Below, piece by piece: positions 22,487 through 30,466 of a stretch of 31,427 nt of DNA. Under the pieces are notes generated by a model. The model did not search any database and had not been told where the DNA came from. It saw only the letters and a program-made list of their open reading frames with translations. Both the position numbers and the translations under genes were made by a program. Source of the DNA: an uncultured Christensenellaceae bacterium (GTDB taxonomy: Bacteria; Bacillota; Clostridia; Christensenellales; Borkfalkiaceae); NCBI GenBank assembly GCA_910587365.1, contig CAJUKJ010000018.1, forward strand, positions 1-31,427, in the 5' to 3' direction. How positions within the stretch are numbered: the first letter of the stretch is position 1; each line of letters starts with the position of its first letter.

Positions 22487-22515
22487 TTGACAAGCATTTT
22501 AGGGTGTGTTAAGAT
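22487..22515 (+). promoter_or_regulatory. Promoter of the YitT pair
   Basis: TTGACA (22487-22492), 17-bp spacer, TAAGAT (22510-22515), followed after about 32 bp by AAGGGAAAT and the ATG of the first yitT-like gene. Confidence 0.7.
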
Positions 22516-22553
22516 TTATTTGCTAAAATAATAAATACTTCTATAAGGGAAAT

Positions 22554-23681
22554 ATGAAAATTCGCAAAAAGAAAAAACAAACCGATAACCAGCCCGACCC
22601 TCCCGTTAAAGAGGCAATCGGGCAGAACGCACCCGACGCCGCGGTTAATGACTCGTCACAGTCCGAAAAAACGGATGTTTCAACCACGGACGTTGTAGCC
22701 GCGGGAAGTGAAACCGTTACCGATACCAAGCCCGTTATCCTCAACGACAAGGTGCTTACACCCAAACAAAAGCGTATACGCACCGCTTTGCAATGGATAT
22801 TTATGAGCGCAGGCATAATTATGATGTCCGCAAGCGTTTATTTTTTTCAAACGCCGAATAACTTTACACTCGGCGGGGTTGCAGGTATAGCAATACTGTT
22901 ATCCAACGTAATACCTATCGAATTTTTCTCGCAATCGGTTATTATGGCAATTATAAACGTATTCCTGCTTATACTCGGACTAATAATACTCGGTAAAAGA
23001 TGTACGCTTAAAACCATTTACTGCTCGCTTTTATACACCGTAATTATCTGGCTTTTGGAATTTACCGACGTTTTGGGTCACATCAATTCAAGCATAAGCA
23101 ATGGCTTGCCCTCTAACGAGTTCGGTATGTATACATTGACCGACCAGCCCTTCCTTGAAATGATATACGCAATATTACTGTTCGGCGTTGGCGGCGCGCT
23201 TGTGTTCAACTGCGGTGCTTCCTCGGGCGGAACGGACATTATCGCGCTTATACTTAAAAAGTACACAAAAATGAACACGGGCGTTGCACTTTTGATTATC
23301 GATTTGATAGTCGTATGCGTATCGATTTTCACTTTCCATAGCGTGGAAATCGCACTATTCTCGTTTATGGGCTTGTTTGCCAAATCGTTCCTTTTGGACA
23401 GCGTTATCGAAAGCATAGGAAAGACTAAATACATAACTATTATTACCACCAAGCCCGATGAAATAGCGCATTATATCCTTGACGTAATCCAGCACGGTTA
23501 CACTATTTACGACGCCGAGGGCGGATACACCCACGAAAAGAAAAAGGTTCTTATAACCATATGCAAGCGCGGCGAAGCGTTGAAGCTTAAAACCAAGGTT
23601 AAAGAACTTGACAGCGGAGCGTTTGTAATTATTACCGATGCAAACGAAATACTCGGGAAAGGCTTCGGAGGAACTTTTTAA
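22554..23681 (+). CDS. YitT-family membrane protein with DUF2179 domain and disordered N-terminus
   Basis: A 375-residue protein. Residues 1-75 are polar and probably disordered (Asp, Gln, Thr, Lys rich), an extension not usual in the family. Five to six membrane segments follow (about 80-290), with FFQTPNNFTLGGVAGIAI and C-G-A-S-S-G-G-T-D, characteristic of the YitT core. The cytoplasmic DUF2179 domain (about 295-375) reads K-Y-I-T-I-I-T-T-K and ends GKGFGGTF. The transported or sensed substrate is unknown for this family. The next gene, a paralog, begins directly at its stop codon. Confidence 0.9.
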   Translation: MKIRKKKKQTDNQPDPPVKEAIGQNAPDAAVNDSSQSEKTDVSTTDVVAAGSETVTDTKPVILNDKVLTPKQKRIRTALQWIFMSAGIIMMSASVYFFQTPNNFTLGGVAGIAILLSNVIPIEFFSQSVIMAIINVFLLILGLIILGKRCTLKTIYCSLLYTVIIWLLEFTDVLGHINSSISNGLPSNEFGMYTLTDQPFLEMIYAILLFGVGGALVFNCGASSGGTDIIALILKKYTKMNTGVALLIIDLIVVCVSIFTFHSVEIALFSFMGLFAKSFLLDSVIESIGKTKYITIITTKPDEIAHYILDVIQHGYTIYDAEGGYTHEKKKVLITICKRGEALKLKTKVKELDSGAFVIITDANEILGKGFGGTF

Positions 23682-24551
23682 TTGAAACGTAAAGTTACCA
23701 AAAACGAAGTCCTTTATTGGGTAGTACTCAATTTAGGTACTCTTCTGCTTGCGGCAGGCGTTTACTTTTTCAAAGCTCCCAACAACTTCGCCACGGGCGG
23801 CGTAAGCGGTCTTTCTATTATACTTGCAAACTTTACCAAAGGCGTACCCTGGCTTGGGCAGACGGAAATAATGACGATAATAAACGTAGTGCTGCTTATT
23901 ATCGGCTTTATATTCCTTGGCAGGGGCTGCGGATTTAAAACTGCGTATTGCAGCCTTGTATATACGGGCGAAATGCAACTTATGAAGCTTATTCCCATAC
24001 AACTGCCTTTGACGGACGAAATTTTCCTTGAATTTGTGTTTGCAATGCTTTTGACTTCGGCGGGAAGCGCGATAATATTCAACTGCCGCGCCTCGTCCGG
24101 CGGAACGGACATAGTTGCACTGATTATTAAAAAATATACGAAAATGGACGTAGGAACGGCTTTGCTTGTAACCGACTTCCTTATAGCCGCATCGACGTTT
24201 TTCATTTTCGATATACGGACGGGACTTTTATCCCTTCTCGGACTTTTTACAAAAGCGTTCCTCGTTGACGGGGTTATCGAAAACATAGGCAAGAGCAAGT
24301 ACGTTACCATTATTACCGAAAAGGCGGAAGAAATTACCCCCTTCATAATAGAAGCGATGCACCGCGGGTATACGTCCTTTAAAGCAACGGGCGGATTTAC
24401 GGGTGCGGAAAAGACGGTTATTCTTACCGTATGCAAGCGCGGCGAAGCGTTGAAGCTGAAAATGCGTATCCATTCGGTCGACCCCGCGGCATTCGTAATT
24501 CTTACCGACACGAACGAAATAGTCGGCAAAGGATTCAGGGACACGCTGTAA
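23682..24551 (+). CDS. YitT-family membrane protein with DUF2179 domain, second copy
   Basis: A 289-residue paralog of the preceding protein without the long N-terminus. It starts at TTG, immediately after the TAA of the first gene, with GGAGG ten bases upstream inside that gene, so translation is coupled. Core motifs: FFKAPNNFATGGVSGLSI, C-R-A-S-S-G-G-T-D, and a DUF2179 end GKGFRDTL. A 28-bp stretch encoding the C-K-R-G-E-A-L-K-L region is identical in the two genes. The pair may work as a heteromer; that is an inference. Confidence 0.9.
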   Translation: MKRKVTKNEVLYWVVLNLGTLLLAAGVYFFKAPNNFATGGVSGLSIILANFTKGVPWLGQTEIMTIINVVLLIIGFIFLGRGCGFKTAYCSLVYTGEMQLMKLIPIQLPLTDEIFLEFVFAMLLTSAGSAIIFNCRASSGGTDIVALIIKKYTKMDVGTALLVTDFLIAASTFFIFDIRTGLLSLLGLFTKAFLVDGVIENIGKSKYVTIITEKAEEITPFIIEAMHRGYTSFKATGGFTGAEKTVILTVCKRGEALKLKMRIHSVDPAAFVILTDTNEIVGKGFRDTL

Positions 24552-24567
24552 ATATAATAAATATAAT

Positions 24568-24597
24568 GTGCGCGGAGTGCAAAAGCACTCCGCGCAC
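24568..24597. terminator. Terminator between yitT2 and eda
   Basis: A perfect 13-bp stem GTGCGCGGAGTGC / GCACTCCGCGCAC with AAAA loop lies between two convergent genes. The T tail is broken in both directions, but the stem is very stable. Confidence 0.75.
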
Positions 24598-24619
24598 GTT
24601 CTTATAATTGACTTTTTAG

Positions 24620-25240
24620 TTACAGATTTTTTACAAGCCCGACTGCCGCCCTTGTCTTTGTTTCGATTTCTTCGGGGGTACCGCTCATCATCCAGCTTCC
24701 CCCGCAAGCGATAATCTTATCATACGCGAGATATTCTTTAATATTGTCCGCGGAAATTCCTCCCGTGGGCATTATCTGCAAATAGGGAAACGCCGCACAA
24801 ACCGCCTTTATGGTTTTAAGCCCGCCAAAGTTCGACGCGGGGAAAAATTTAAGAACGGTCAGCCCCTTTGCTATCGCCGCCATTGCCTCGGTAGGGGTAA
24901 CTATACCGGGAAGATACAGCTTACCGTACTTTTTGCAACAGTCGGCTACCGCTTCTGAAAACCCCGGGGAAACAATGAACTGCGCCCCTGCGCCGATAGC
25001 CTTTTCGCACTGTTCGGTATTTATAACCGTACCCGCGCCGACGAGCATATCGGGGAAGCTCTTTACGGTAAGCGCGATTGCCTCTGCCGCGCAATACGTG
25101 CGGAAAGTGATTTCCGCACAGGGTAGCCCGCCGTTTACAAGAGCCTGCATTTTCGGTAAAACTTCCTCTATACTGTTCAAAACCACTACGGGGACTATTT
25201 TAGTTTGTCTGATTTTCTGTAATAGCTGTTCCTGCGTCAT
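24620..25240 (-). CDS. eda: 2-dehydro-3-deoxyphosphogluconate aldolase (KDPG/KHG aldolase)
   Basis: A 206-residue class I aldolase splitting KDPG into pyruvate and glyceraldehyde 3-phosphate, used in sugar-acid breakdown. Features: VVVLNSIEE, the catalytic Glu in AEITFRT, GAGTV, SPGFSE, the Schiff-base lysine in VLKFFPAS, and PTGGIS. Length is typical. GGAGG precedes the ATG. No kinase or dehydratase partner lies next to it, so it stands alone here. The upstream spacer of 292 bp holds a repeat-rich sequence. Confidence 0.93.
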   Translation of the reverse strand: MTQEQLLQKIRQTKIVPVVVLNSIEEVLPKMQALVNGGLPCAEITFRTYCAAEAIALTVKSFPDMLVGAGTVINTEQCEKAIGAGAQFIVSPGFSEAVADCCKKYGKLYLPGIVTPTEAMAAIAKGLTVLKFFPASNFGGLKTIKAVCAAFPYLQIMPTGGISADNIKEYLAYDKIIACGGSWMMSGTPEEIETKTRAAVGLVKNL

Positions 25241-25284
25241 AATTTACCTCCGACAAATTTTTATATAGCAGATAGAGTAATTCG

Positions 25285-25440
25285 TCATTTTCTATAAACA
25301 AGCAGAACAAGGCGAACAAGGCGAACAAGCATTTTCGTCGTACCGCTGACAAAGTCAGATGGGCGAGTACACAGAAGTACGTAACCCGAGAAAAGCGCAG
25401 TTCAACGCAGTTATGCGCAGTTCAGAGGAAATGACCTATT
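25285..25440. repeat. Repeat-rich spacer R2, copy B (eda-pnuC)
   Basis: The 292-bp spacer between the divergent genes eda and pnuC has no plausible gene. It holds a 9-bp tandem GAACAAGGC (25305-25313, 25314-25322, partial third). CGCAGTT occurs three times exactly 10 bp apart (25396, 25406, 25416), along with a hairpin CTGAC-AAA-GTCAG. The 9-mers GTCGTACCG (25337-25345) and AAATGACCT (25429-25437) are shared with the iscS leader. Probably a degenerate interspersed repeat; the function is unknown. Confidence 0.4.
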
Positions 25441-25446
25441 TTATTA

Positions 25447-25519
25447 TATCACAGGCATTTCAACTTTGGAATTGCAAATTATCGCGTATTATAATTGCAA
25501 AAAATGTTCGGCTGTGATA
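25447..25519 (+). promoter_or_regulatory. pnuC promoter flanked by an inverted octamer
   Basis: TTGGAA (25466-25471), 18-bp spacer, TATAAT (25490-25495). TATCACAG (25447-25454) and CTGTGATA (25512-25519) flank the promoter symmetrically, and AATTGCAAA occurs twice in it. The leader is only about 30 nt, with no clear ribosome site. Confidence 0.5.
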
Positions 25520-25532
25520 GTATAACAAAGTA

Positions 25533-26252
25533 ATGTTCAAAAAATTTATAAAATACTTCAATATTGCCGAATGGACGCTTTGGATTTTAAGCATAACGGT
25601 AATTTCCGTCGGGTTTGCCGTTTCAAGCGAAAGAAGCGTTTTATCGTATCTTTCCTCGCTTGCGGGGGTAACGTGCGTTATCGTCAACGCAAAGGGTAAC
25701 GTTGCGGGGCAGGCGGTAAGCATAATATTTGCCCTTCTGTACGCAATTTATGCCTACCAACAGCATTATTACGGCGAAATGCTTATTTATATCTGCCTTA
25801 TGCTGCCGATACATATAATTTCCATTATAACCTGGCTCAGGAATAAATATAACGGCAACGCGCACGAGGTTAAGATAAATTCCCTTCGTCCCTTAGAATA
25901 CGTTTTAACGGGATTTGGCGCGGTTGCCGTTACGGTGGCTTTTTACTTTCTTTTGGGGGCATTGAAAACCGACAATCTGATTGTCAGTACCGTTTCGCTT
26001 ACCACAAGCATTACCGCGGCGTACCTTATGCTTCGGCGGTGCGAGTTTTTCTCACTGTTCTTTATTGCAAACGATATTGTTTTAATAGTGCTTTGGTCGA
26101 TGAAAATATCCACTGCGGGCGTGCAGGTTCTGCCAAGCGTAATCGCCTTTACGATGTTCCTCGCAAACGACGCCTACTGCTTCATAAGCTGGCAAAAAAT
26201 TAAAAGGCGGCAACGCGCCCATAAGCCAAACGAACAAAACGCGAAGCCATAA
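25533..26252 (+). CDS. pnuC: PnuC-family nicotinamide riboside transporter
   Basis: A 239-residue membrane protein with about seven hydrophobic segments. PnuC hallmarks are visible: N-A-K-G-N-V-A-G-Q, YAYQQHYYGEMLIY, LPIHIISIITWLRN and the near-terminal L-A-N-D-A-Y-C-F-I-S-W. It imports an uncharged NAD precursor by facilitated diffusion. The tail is short and basic. NAD supply is thus represented twice in the window (nadA and pnuC). A substrate other than nicotinamide riboside, such as thiamine for a PnuT-like member, cannot be excluded. Confidence 0.9.
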   Translation: MFKKFIKYFNIAEWTLWILSITVISVGFAVSSERSVLSYLSSLAGVTCVIVNAKGNVAGQAVSIIFALLYAIYAYQQHYYGEMLIYICLMLPIHIISIITWLRNKYNGNAHEVKINSLRPLEYVLTGFGAVAVTVAFYFLLGALKTDNLIVSTVSLTTSITAAYLMLRRCEFFSLFFIANDIVLIVLWSMKISTAGVQVLPSVIAFTMFLANDAYCFISWQKIKRRQRAHKPNEQNAKP

Positions 26253-26256
26253 CAAA

Positions 26257-26283
26257 AAACGCAGTCGAAAGCCGACTGCGTTT
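26257..26283. terminator. Bidirectional terminator
   Basis: AAACGCAGTCG (26257-26267) pairs with CGACTGCGTTT (26273-26283) around a 5-base loop, between the convergent pnuC and repeat-lipoprotein genes. A/T runs flank both sides. Confidence 0.85.
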
Positions 26284-26295
26284 ATTTGTTTATAA

Positions 26296-28893
26296 TCAGT
26301 TCTCTTTTTTCCAGATAACGGGCGTTACGCCGTCTGTATCGTAATGCCAGTAATCGCCGTCATATTCTGTTCCGTCAGCATTTAATGAAGGTTCGGTTTC
26401 GGAATAGAAATATTTTACAGCATCCGATAAAGACTCGTTACCCGTTCCCACAGAAATATTATTCCACTTTTCAGCCGTACCGTTAAAGAAAATGCTTTTC
26501 AGACTATCACAACCTATAAATGCGGATTTGCCTATGTAAGTAAGACTGTCGGGAATTATTATTTCCGTAAGCCCCCTACAATCCCGGAACGCCTTATACC
26601 CGATTGAAGTCACGCTGTCGGGAATTATTATTTCCGTAAGCCCGCGGCAAGCATAGAATGCCTCCTCGCCGATTGAAGTCACGCTGCTTCCAATTTTCAC
26701 ACTCGTAAGACTGCTACAACCTGAAAATGCGGATTTGCCTATTTCAGTAGTACTGTCGGGAATTATTATTTCCGTAAGCCCGCAGCAACCACTGAATGCA
26801 CTATCGTAGATAGAAGTCACACTGCTTCCAATTTTCACACTCGTAAGACTGATACAACTACTGAAAGCACCATAACCGATTAAAGTCACACCGTTGCCAA
26901 TTATCACGCTTGTAAGGCTGTAGCAACCAAGAAACGTGTATATACCAATTAAAGTCACATTGTCGGGAATTATTATTTCCGTAAGTTCACTACAATCCGT
27001 GAACGCCTCATACCCGATTGAAGTCACGCTGTCGGGAATTATTATTTCAGTAAGTTCACTACAATCCCGGAACGCCTCATACCCGATTGAAGTCACGCTG
27101 CTTCCAATTTTCACGCTCGTAAGTCTGCTACAACCCTTGAAAGCACCATTACCGATTAAAGTCACACCGTTGCCAATTATCACGCTTGTAAGACTGTGGC
27201 AACCATAAAACGTGTACGCACCAATTAAAGTCACGCTGTCGGGAATTATTATTTCAGTAACCGTCTTATCTATCACACCTGTAATAGTTAAAGTAGTTTC
27301 CGTTGAAGTAAACGTAAAATTAGATAAATTTTCATTTACTGCCCATTTTGCCGTAAAAGCTTTGTTTTCGGCATAAGTCCAATTACTATTTTCGCCGACC
27401 TCGGTTTCCCCGTCAAACCAGCCAAGGAAAGTGTAACCGTTGCGTGACGGTACGGGAAAATCGAAAGGACTGCCGTAAACTATTGTAAACTCTGATTTTT
27501 TAAGCGGATTGCCTCCGTTTACGTCAAACGTTGCAGTATACGAATTTACAGAAAAGACAGCAATAAAAGTTAAATCCCCTGTTACCGTGTAAGGGAAGGT
27601 TACGGCTTTTCCGTCAAGCGTCCAATTTTCAAACGTGTATCCTGTTTTTACAGTTTCTGCGGGCAGGACTGCCGCACCGTCTTCTTCAACAAGCTGTCCG
27701 TCAACCTGCGTACCATCCGTTTGAAAAGTTACCGTATATATCGGACGGCGGCGAATGGTAACGGTATACAAAACCACTTCGTTACCGCATTCGGCAAGCA
27801 CGTAAAAAATGTTGTCGCCCGTTTCAAGATTTACCGTTTTACTTGGAATAGCAACAGTGCAGGCTATATCAGTGCATACAATGTAGGACGCGTCGCTATT
27901 TGCTTTAATTTCTTTAAGAAAAGAGAACGTGGAAGTTGTATTTGATACTTTACCGTATACACAGTTCGCTTCGGTGGATTGTAATGTTTTAAATGATATT
28001 AAACCTTCAATATAGCCGCAAACAGTACAAACACCGTCCTCATATTTATGCGGCGTTTTATTTATTGTTTTAGGGGTTGAGCTTATAATTTCGTTACATA
28101 CCGAACAACGCACAACTTCGTTATAGCTCCCCTCTGTCTTACATGTCGCGGGTACTTCGTTTTCTCGCACCGCCGCCATGGGGGTATGCCCTGTTGAATT
28201 TACGTAATCAGATACGTAGGTGTCGCCGCAGTCGCACGTATAAGTAGTATAACCGCGTTCCGTACAGGTGGGCTTGGTTACTACTTGCGTATAGCTATGG
28301 CTATGAGGTTTATTTTCACTTTGTCCGCAAACAGTACAAACACCGTCCTCGTATTTATGCGGCGTTTTATTTATTGTTTTCGGGGTTGAGCTTATAATTT
28401 CGTTACATACCGAACAACGCACAACTTCGTTATAGCTCCCCTCTGTCTTACATGTCGCGGGTACTTCGTTTTCTCGCACCGCCGCCCTGGGGGTATGTGA
28501 AGCAAGTTCGCCGTATTCAAAAAACTCAGTTCCCTTCTCCCCGCACTCGCAGGAATAATAATATTCCGCTTTTTGTACACAAGTGGCGGACTTTTTTATA
28601 AATTTACTTTTCGCTATGCGTTCATTAAAATTATGCGTGTGTTCGGGCGGATTTTCTTGCCCGCCGGAAGGCTTCGCTTTACCGCAAATACAGTAGCCTA
28701 TTGAATTATAACTGTGCGTACCGTAATTCTTTTCCGAACACCCCGAACAGGTTTGATAATGCCTGTCGCCGTCCTCGGTATAAGTCGTAGACCACTCGTG
28801 TATATGCGTATCTTGTTCTTGCTTACAGGCGATAATCGCGCTGCAACAAAAAACCATTATCAAAGAAAGAAAAACCGTTATGAATTTTTTCAT
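26296..28893 (-). CDS. BspA-like leucine-rich-repeat surface lipoprotein
   Basis: An 865-residue surface protein. The signal peptide ends in A-I-I-A-C (lipid Cys23). Residues about 30-300 hold repeated Cys/His modules (CxxC, C-x-CG), including a module of about 57 residues present twice almost unchanged (133-189 and 236-293). About 385-518 are two InlB-type B repeats (GYTFENW, GYTFLGWFDG). About 548-805 are some eleven 23-residue LRR_5 repeats of the form L-T-(E/S)-(I/V)-I-I-x-(D/N)-x-V-T-x-I-G. A short C-terminal domain follows. Such proteins usually mediate adhesion or protein contacts outside the cell. GGAG six bases upstream supports the start. Confidence 0.9.
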   Translation of the reverse strand: MKKFITVFLSLIMVFCCSAIIACKQEQDTHIHEWSTTYTEDGDRHYQTCSGCSEKNYGTHSYNSIGYCICGKAKPSGGQENPPEHTHNFNERIAKSKFIKKSATCVQKAEYYYSCECGEKGTEFFEYGELASHTPRAAVRENEVPATCKTEGSYNEVVRCSVCNEIISSTPKTINKTPHKYEDGVCTVCGQSENKPHSHSYTQVVTKPTCTERGYTTYTCDCGDTYVSDYVNSTGHTPMAAVRENEVPATCKTEGSYNEVVRCSVCNEIISSTPKTINKTPHKYEDGVCTVCGYIEGLISFKTLQSTEANCVYGKVSNTTSTFSFLKEIKANSDASYIVCTDIACTVAIPSKTVNLETGDNIFYVLAECGNEVVLYTVTIRRRPIYTVTFQTDGTQVDGQLVEEDGAAVLPAETVKTGYTFENWTLDGKAVTFPYTVTGDLTFIAVFSVNSYTATFDVNGGNPLKKSEFTIVYGSPFDFPVPSRNGYTFLGWFDGETEVGENSNWTYAENKAFTAKWAVNENLSNFTFTSTETTLTITGVIDKTVTEIIIPDSVTLIGAYTFYGCHSLTSVIIGNGVTLIGNGAFKGCSRLTSVKIGSSVTSIGYEAFRDCSELTEIIIPDSVTSIGYEAFTDCSELTEIIIPDNVTLIGIYTFLGCYSLTSVIIGNGVTLIGYGAFSSCISLTSVKIGSSVTSIYDSAFSGCCGLTEIIIPDSTTEIGKSAFSGCSSLTSVKIGSSVTSIGEEAFYACRGLTEIIIPDSVTSIGYKAFRDCRGLTEIIIPDSLTYIGKSAFIGCDSLKSIFFNGTAEKWNNISVGTGNESLSDAVKYFYSETEPSLNADGTEYDGDYWHYDTDGVTPVIWKKEN
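28016..28497. repeat. Near-identical 172-bp direct repeat inside the LRR lipoprotein gene
   Basis: Bases 28016-28187 and 28326-28497 (offset 310) differ at only three positions. They encode the duplicated Cys-rich module with a single amino-acid difference (Met/Arg). The intervening DNA is not repeated. So little divergence implies a recent duplication or gene conversion. Confidence 0.9.
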
Positions 28894-28951
28894 AAATTTC
28901 TCCTTATATTTACTTAGTTACATTTTAGCATATGGAATTATAAAGTCTTAA

Positions 28952-28980
28952 AAACGACTGACAGCAACTGTCAGTCGTTT
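28952..28980 (-). terminator. Terminator after the small HTH gene
   Basis: AAACGACTGACAG / CTGTCAGTCGTTT with a CAA loop, followed on the minus strand by a T run. It overlaps the last two bases of the stop codon of the 28979-29188 gene. Confidence 0.85.
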
Positions 28981-29188
28981 AAAACTTTGCAATATAATAC
29001 AGTCCGTAGGGGTCGTCCACCCTTAAAACCACATCCCTCTTACAGTGCATAATAAAGATATTAATTTCCCTAATATAGCGGTAGAAGGTACGTTCCGAAA
29101 TGCCTTTTTGTGTACAGAAAGACTTTTTTTCAACCATTGCGCCGCAAAGCAAAGTGTCGTACAACGTTAAAATATTCTGTGTTTTCAT
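28979..29188 (-). CDS. Small HTH protein (WYL/DeoR-type N-terminal domain only)
   Basis: A 69-residue protein made up almost wholly of a winged HTH: I-L-T-L-Y-D-T-L at the start, K-G-I-S-E-R-T-F-Y-R-Y-I-R-E-I-N as recognition helix, and a short beta wing (VVLRVDDPYGLYYI). This matches the N-terminal part of WYL or DeoR-like regulators, without the ligand-binding part. It could be a complete small regulator or a remnant. No clear ribosome site is visible. It lies between the LRR lipoprotein and the HTH-LytM gene, each of which is separated from it by a terminator. Confidence 0.7.
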   Translation of the reverse strand: MKTQNILTLYDTLLCGAMVEKKSFCTQKGISERTFYRYIREINIFIMHCKRDVVLRVDDPYGLYYIAKF

Positions 29189-29204
29189 ACTTACATTTTA
29201 ATAT

Positions 29205-29247
29205 GAAATAAAAAAAACGCACCTGCACGGTTGGTTGCAAATGCGTT
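29205..29247 (-). terminator. Terminator after the HTH-LytM gene
   Basis: On the minus strand AACGCATTTGCA pairs with TGCAGGTGCGTT (two G-T pairs) and is followed by a run of T (plus-strand A run at 29209-29217). Confidence 0.8.
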
Positions 29248-29280
29248 ATATCCTGAACTTGTTTGTTAAGTTTGTAAAAA

Positions 29281-30309
29281 TTACCCCTCGCCATCAGTAA
29301 GCTCGGCTATATAATCCGACGGGGCAACCTCTTCGCCATTTAACGACATCTTTAAATGGAGCAACGCGTTTTCAAACGGGGCGTAAGCAGTGCTTATTGT
29401 ACCTATTACCTGACCTGCTTTTACCGCACTGCCATCTTCAAGACCGATTTCGTCCAGGTAAAAGTATCTGCTTGTAAGACCGCCGTTATGTTGAATAACC
29501 ACTTCGTTTTGGCTTGCTCCGTTGCGGATAATTACCCCGTCCGCTACGGCGTAAATTTCCGTACCAACGTCGGCAATGAAGGATAACCCGCTGTAATAAT
29601 GGTCGTCTAACGGGTCATATGCAAACGACTGAAAGCTGTAATATTGCTTTAAGGGACTTATAAATACGGAAGTTACCACATCTTCCGGTTCATCCGTTTT
29701 ATCGGGCGGAGTAACGCTGCCGCTTTTACTTTTTAATATCAGTCCCGCCGCTAACCCGCACGCTGCGCCGAGTATTATTACAATCGAAAGCAATAACGCC
29801 GTTATTTTTAACGCAAGCTTTTCAGGCTTTTTCGCCACTTTGTCTAAGCTACGCTTTGCGGGTACAACCCCGTCAATCCCAGTTAAAAGCAGGGTCGGAC
29901 TTACGCAGTATAGCTCGGCGAGCTTGCCGAGAACTTCCAACGAAGCAACTCCTCCGCCCTCCCACTTACTTACGGTCTGGGATGTAACGAAGAGCTTTTG
30001 ACCGACTTCAACCTGCGCCCAGCTGTTTTTTATACGCAAATTTTTAATAGTTGCGCCGAGTACGCGGGGACTGTAAACCTGCGGCGGTAAAACGCGGTCG
30101 GCGTCGGATATTTCCGCAGCAATACATTCTTCTATACTGACGTTCAATAAGTTACATAACTTGCAAACCAAATCAAGCGACGGCAATGCCTTATCATTCT
30201 CCCACCTACTTAACACAGGCGTGACTATATTAAGTTTTTCCGCAACCTTATCCTGCGTAAGTCCGCATCTGTTTCTTGCGTATTTTATAAAACTTCCAAA
30301 GCTTTTCAT
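29281..30309 (-). CDS. Membrane-bound regulator: two HTH domains, TM helix and degenerate LytM domain
   Basis: A 342-residue protein. Residues 5-62 are an XRE HTH (G-L-T-Q-D-K-V-A-E-K-L-N). Residues 83-142 are a second (W-A-Q-V-E-V-G-Q-K-L-F-V-T-S-Q-T-V-S-K-W). A membrane helix (about 168-192) and a linker follow. Residues about 237-323 form an M23/LytM-type fold (YAVADGVIIRNG, VKAGQVIGTIS). The zinc ligands of active M23 enzymes are mostly missing: Y-S-G-L-S replaces HxGxD, and L-L-H-L-K replaces HLHFE. It is therefore more likely a sensor of wall material than a peptidase, transmitting across the membrane to the DNA-binding part. It has its own promoter. Confidence 0.85.
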   Translation of the reverse strand: MKSFGSFIKYARNRCGLTQDKVAEKLNIVTPVLSRWENDKALPSLDLVCKLCNLLNVSIEECIAAEISDADRVLPPQVYSPRVLGATIKNLRIKNSWAQVEVGQKLFVTSQTVSKWEGGGVASLEVLGKLAELYCVSPTLLLTGIDGVVPAKRSLDKVAKKPEKLALKITALLLSIVIILGAACGLAAGLILKSKSGSVTPPDKTDEPEDVVTSVFISPLKQYYSFQSFAYDPLDDHYYSGLSFIADVGTEIYAVADGVIIRNGASQNEVVIQHNGGLTSRYFYLDEIGLEDGSAVKAGQVIGTISTAYAPFENALLHLKMSLNGEEVAPSDYIAELTDGEG

Positions 30310-30329
30310 AAATATTAAAACCGACGTTC

Positions 30330-30358
30330 ATTATATCACAACGCACGGCAAAAATCAA
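30330..30358 (-). promoter_or_regulatory. Promoter of the HTH-LytM gene
   Basis: Minus-strand TTGATT (30353-30358), 17-bp spacer, TATAAT (30330-30335), about 20 bp before the start codon. No operator repeat was obvious. Confidence 0.65.
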
Positions 30359-30367
30359 CTCAAAAAA

Positions 30368-30425
30368 TTTTGACGGACTTCCTTACTTGGAAAAAGCACA
30401 AATCCAAGCAAAGCCGTCCGTCAAA
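30368..30425 (-). terminator. Two-stem terminator after the GH16 gene
   Basis: Outer arms TTTGACGGAC (30369-30378) and GTCCGTCAAA (30416-30425), with an inner stem CTTGGA/TCCAAG, followed on the minus strand by a run of T. It separates the GH16 gene from the HTH-LytM gene. Confidence 0.75.
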
Positions 30426-30466
30426 TTTAGAGGAGGAGAAAGTTAAGTTAATTTAATATAAGCTAA

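Noticed and set aside
23762..24544. 260-residue minus-strand reading frame
   Set aside because: A shadow of the second YitT gene, whose membrane segments and motifs are unambiguous.
25241..25532. NAD+-II or preQ1 riboswitch upstream of pnuC
   Set aside because: The predicted transcript start leaves only about 30 nt of leader, and no matching core was seen.
26540..27260. Possible CRISPR-like regular repeats
   Set aside because: The repeats are in-frame 69-bp units coding for BspA-type LRRs, with similar rather than unique intervening sequence.
29281..30309. Active M23 endopeptidase call
   Set aside because: The HxGxD and HLHFE zinc motifs are not preserved, so enzymatic activity is not supported.
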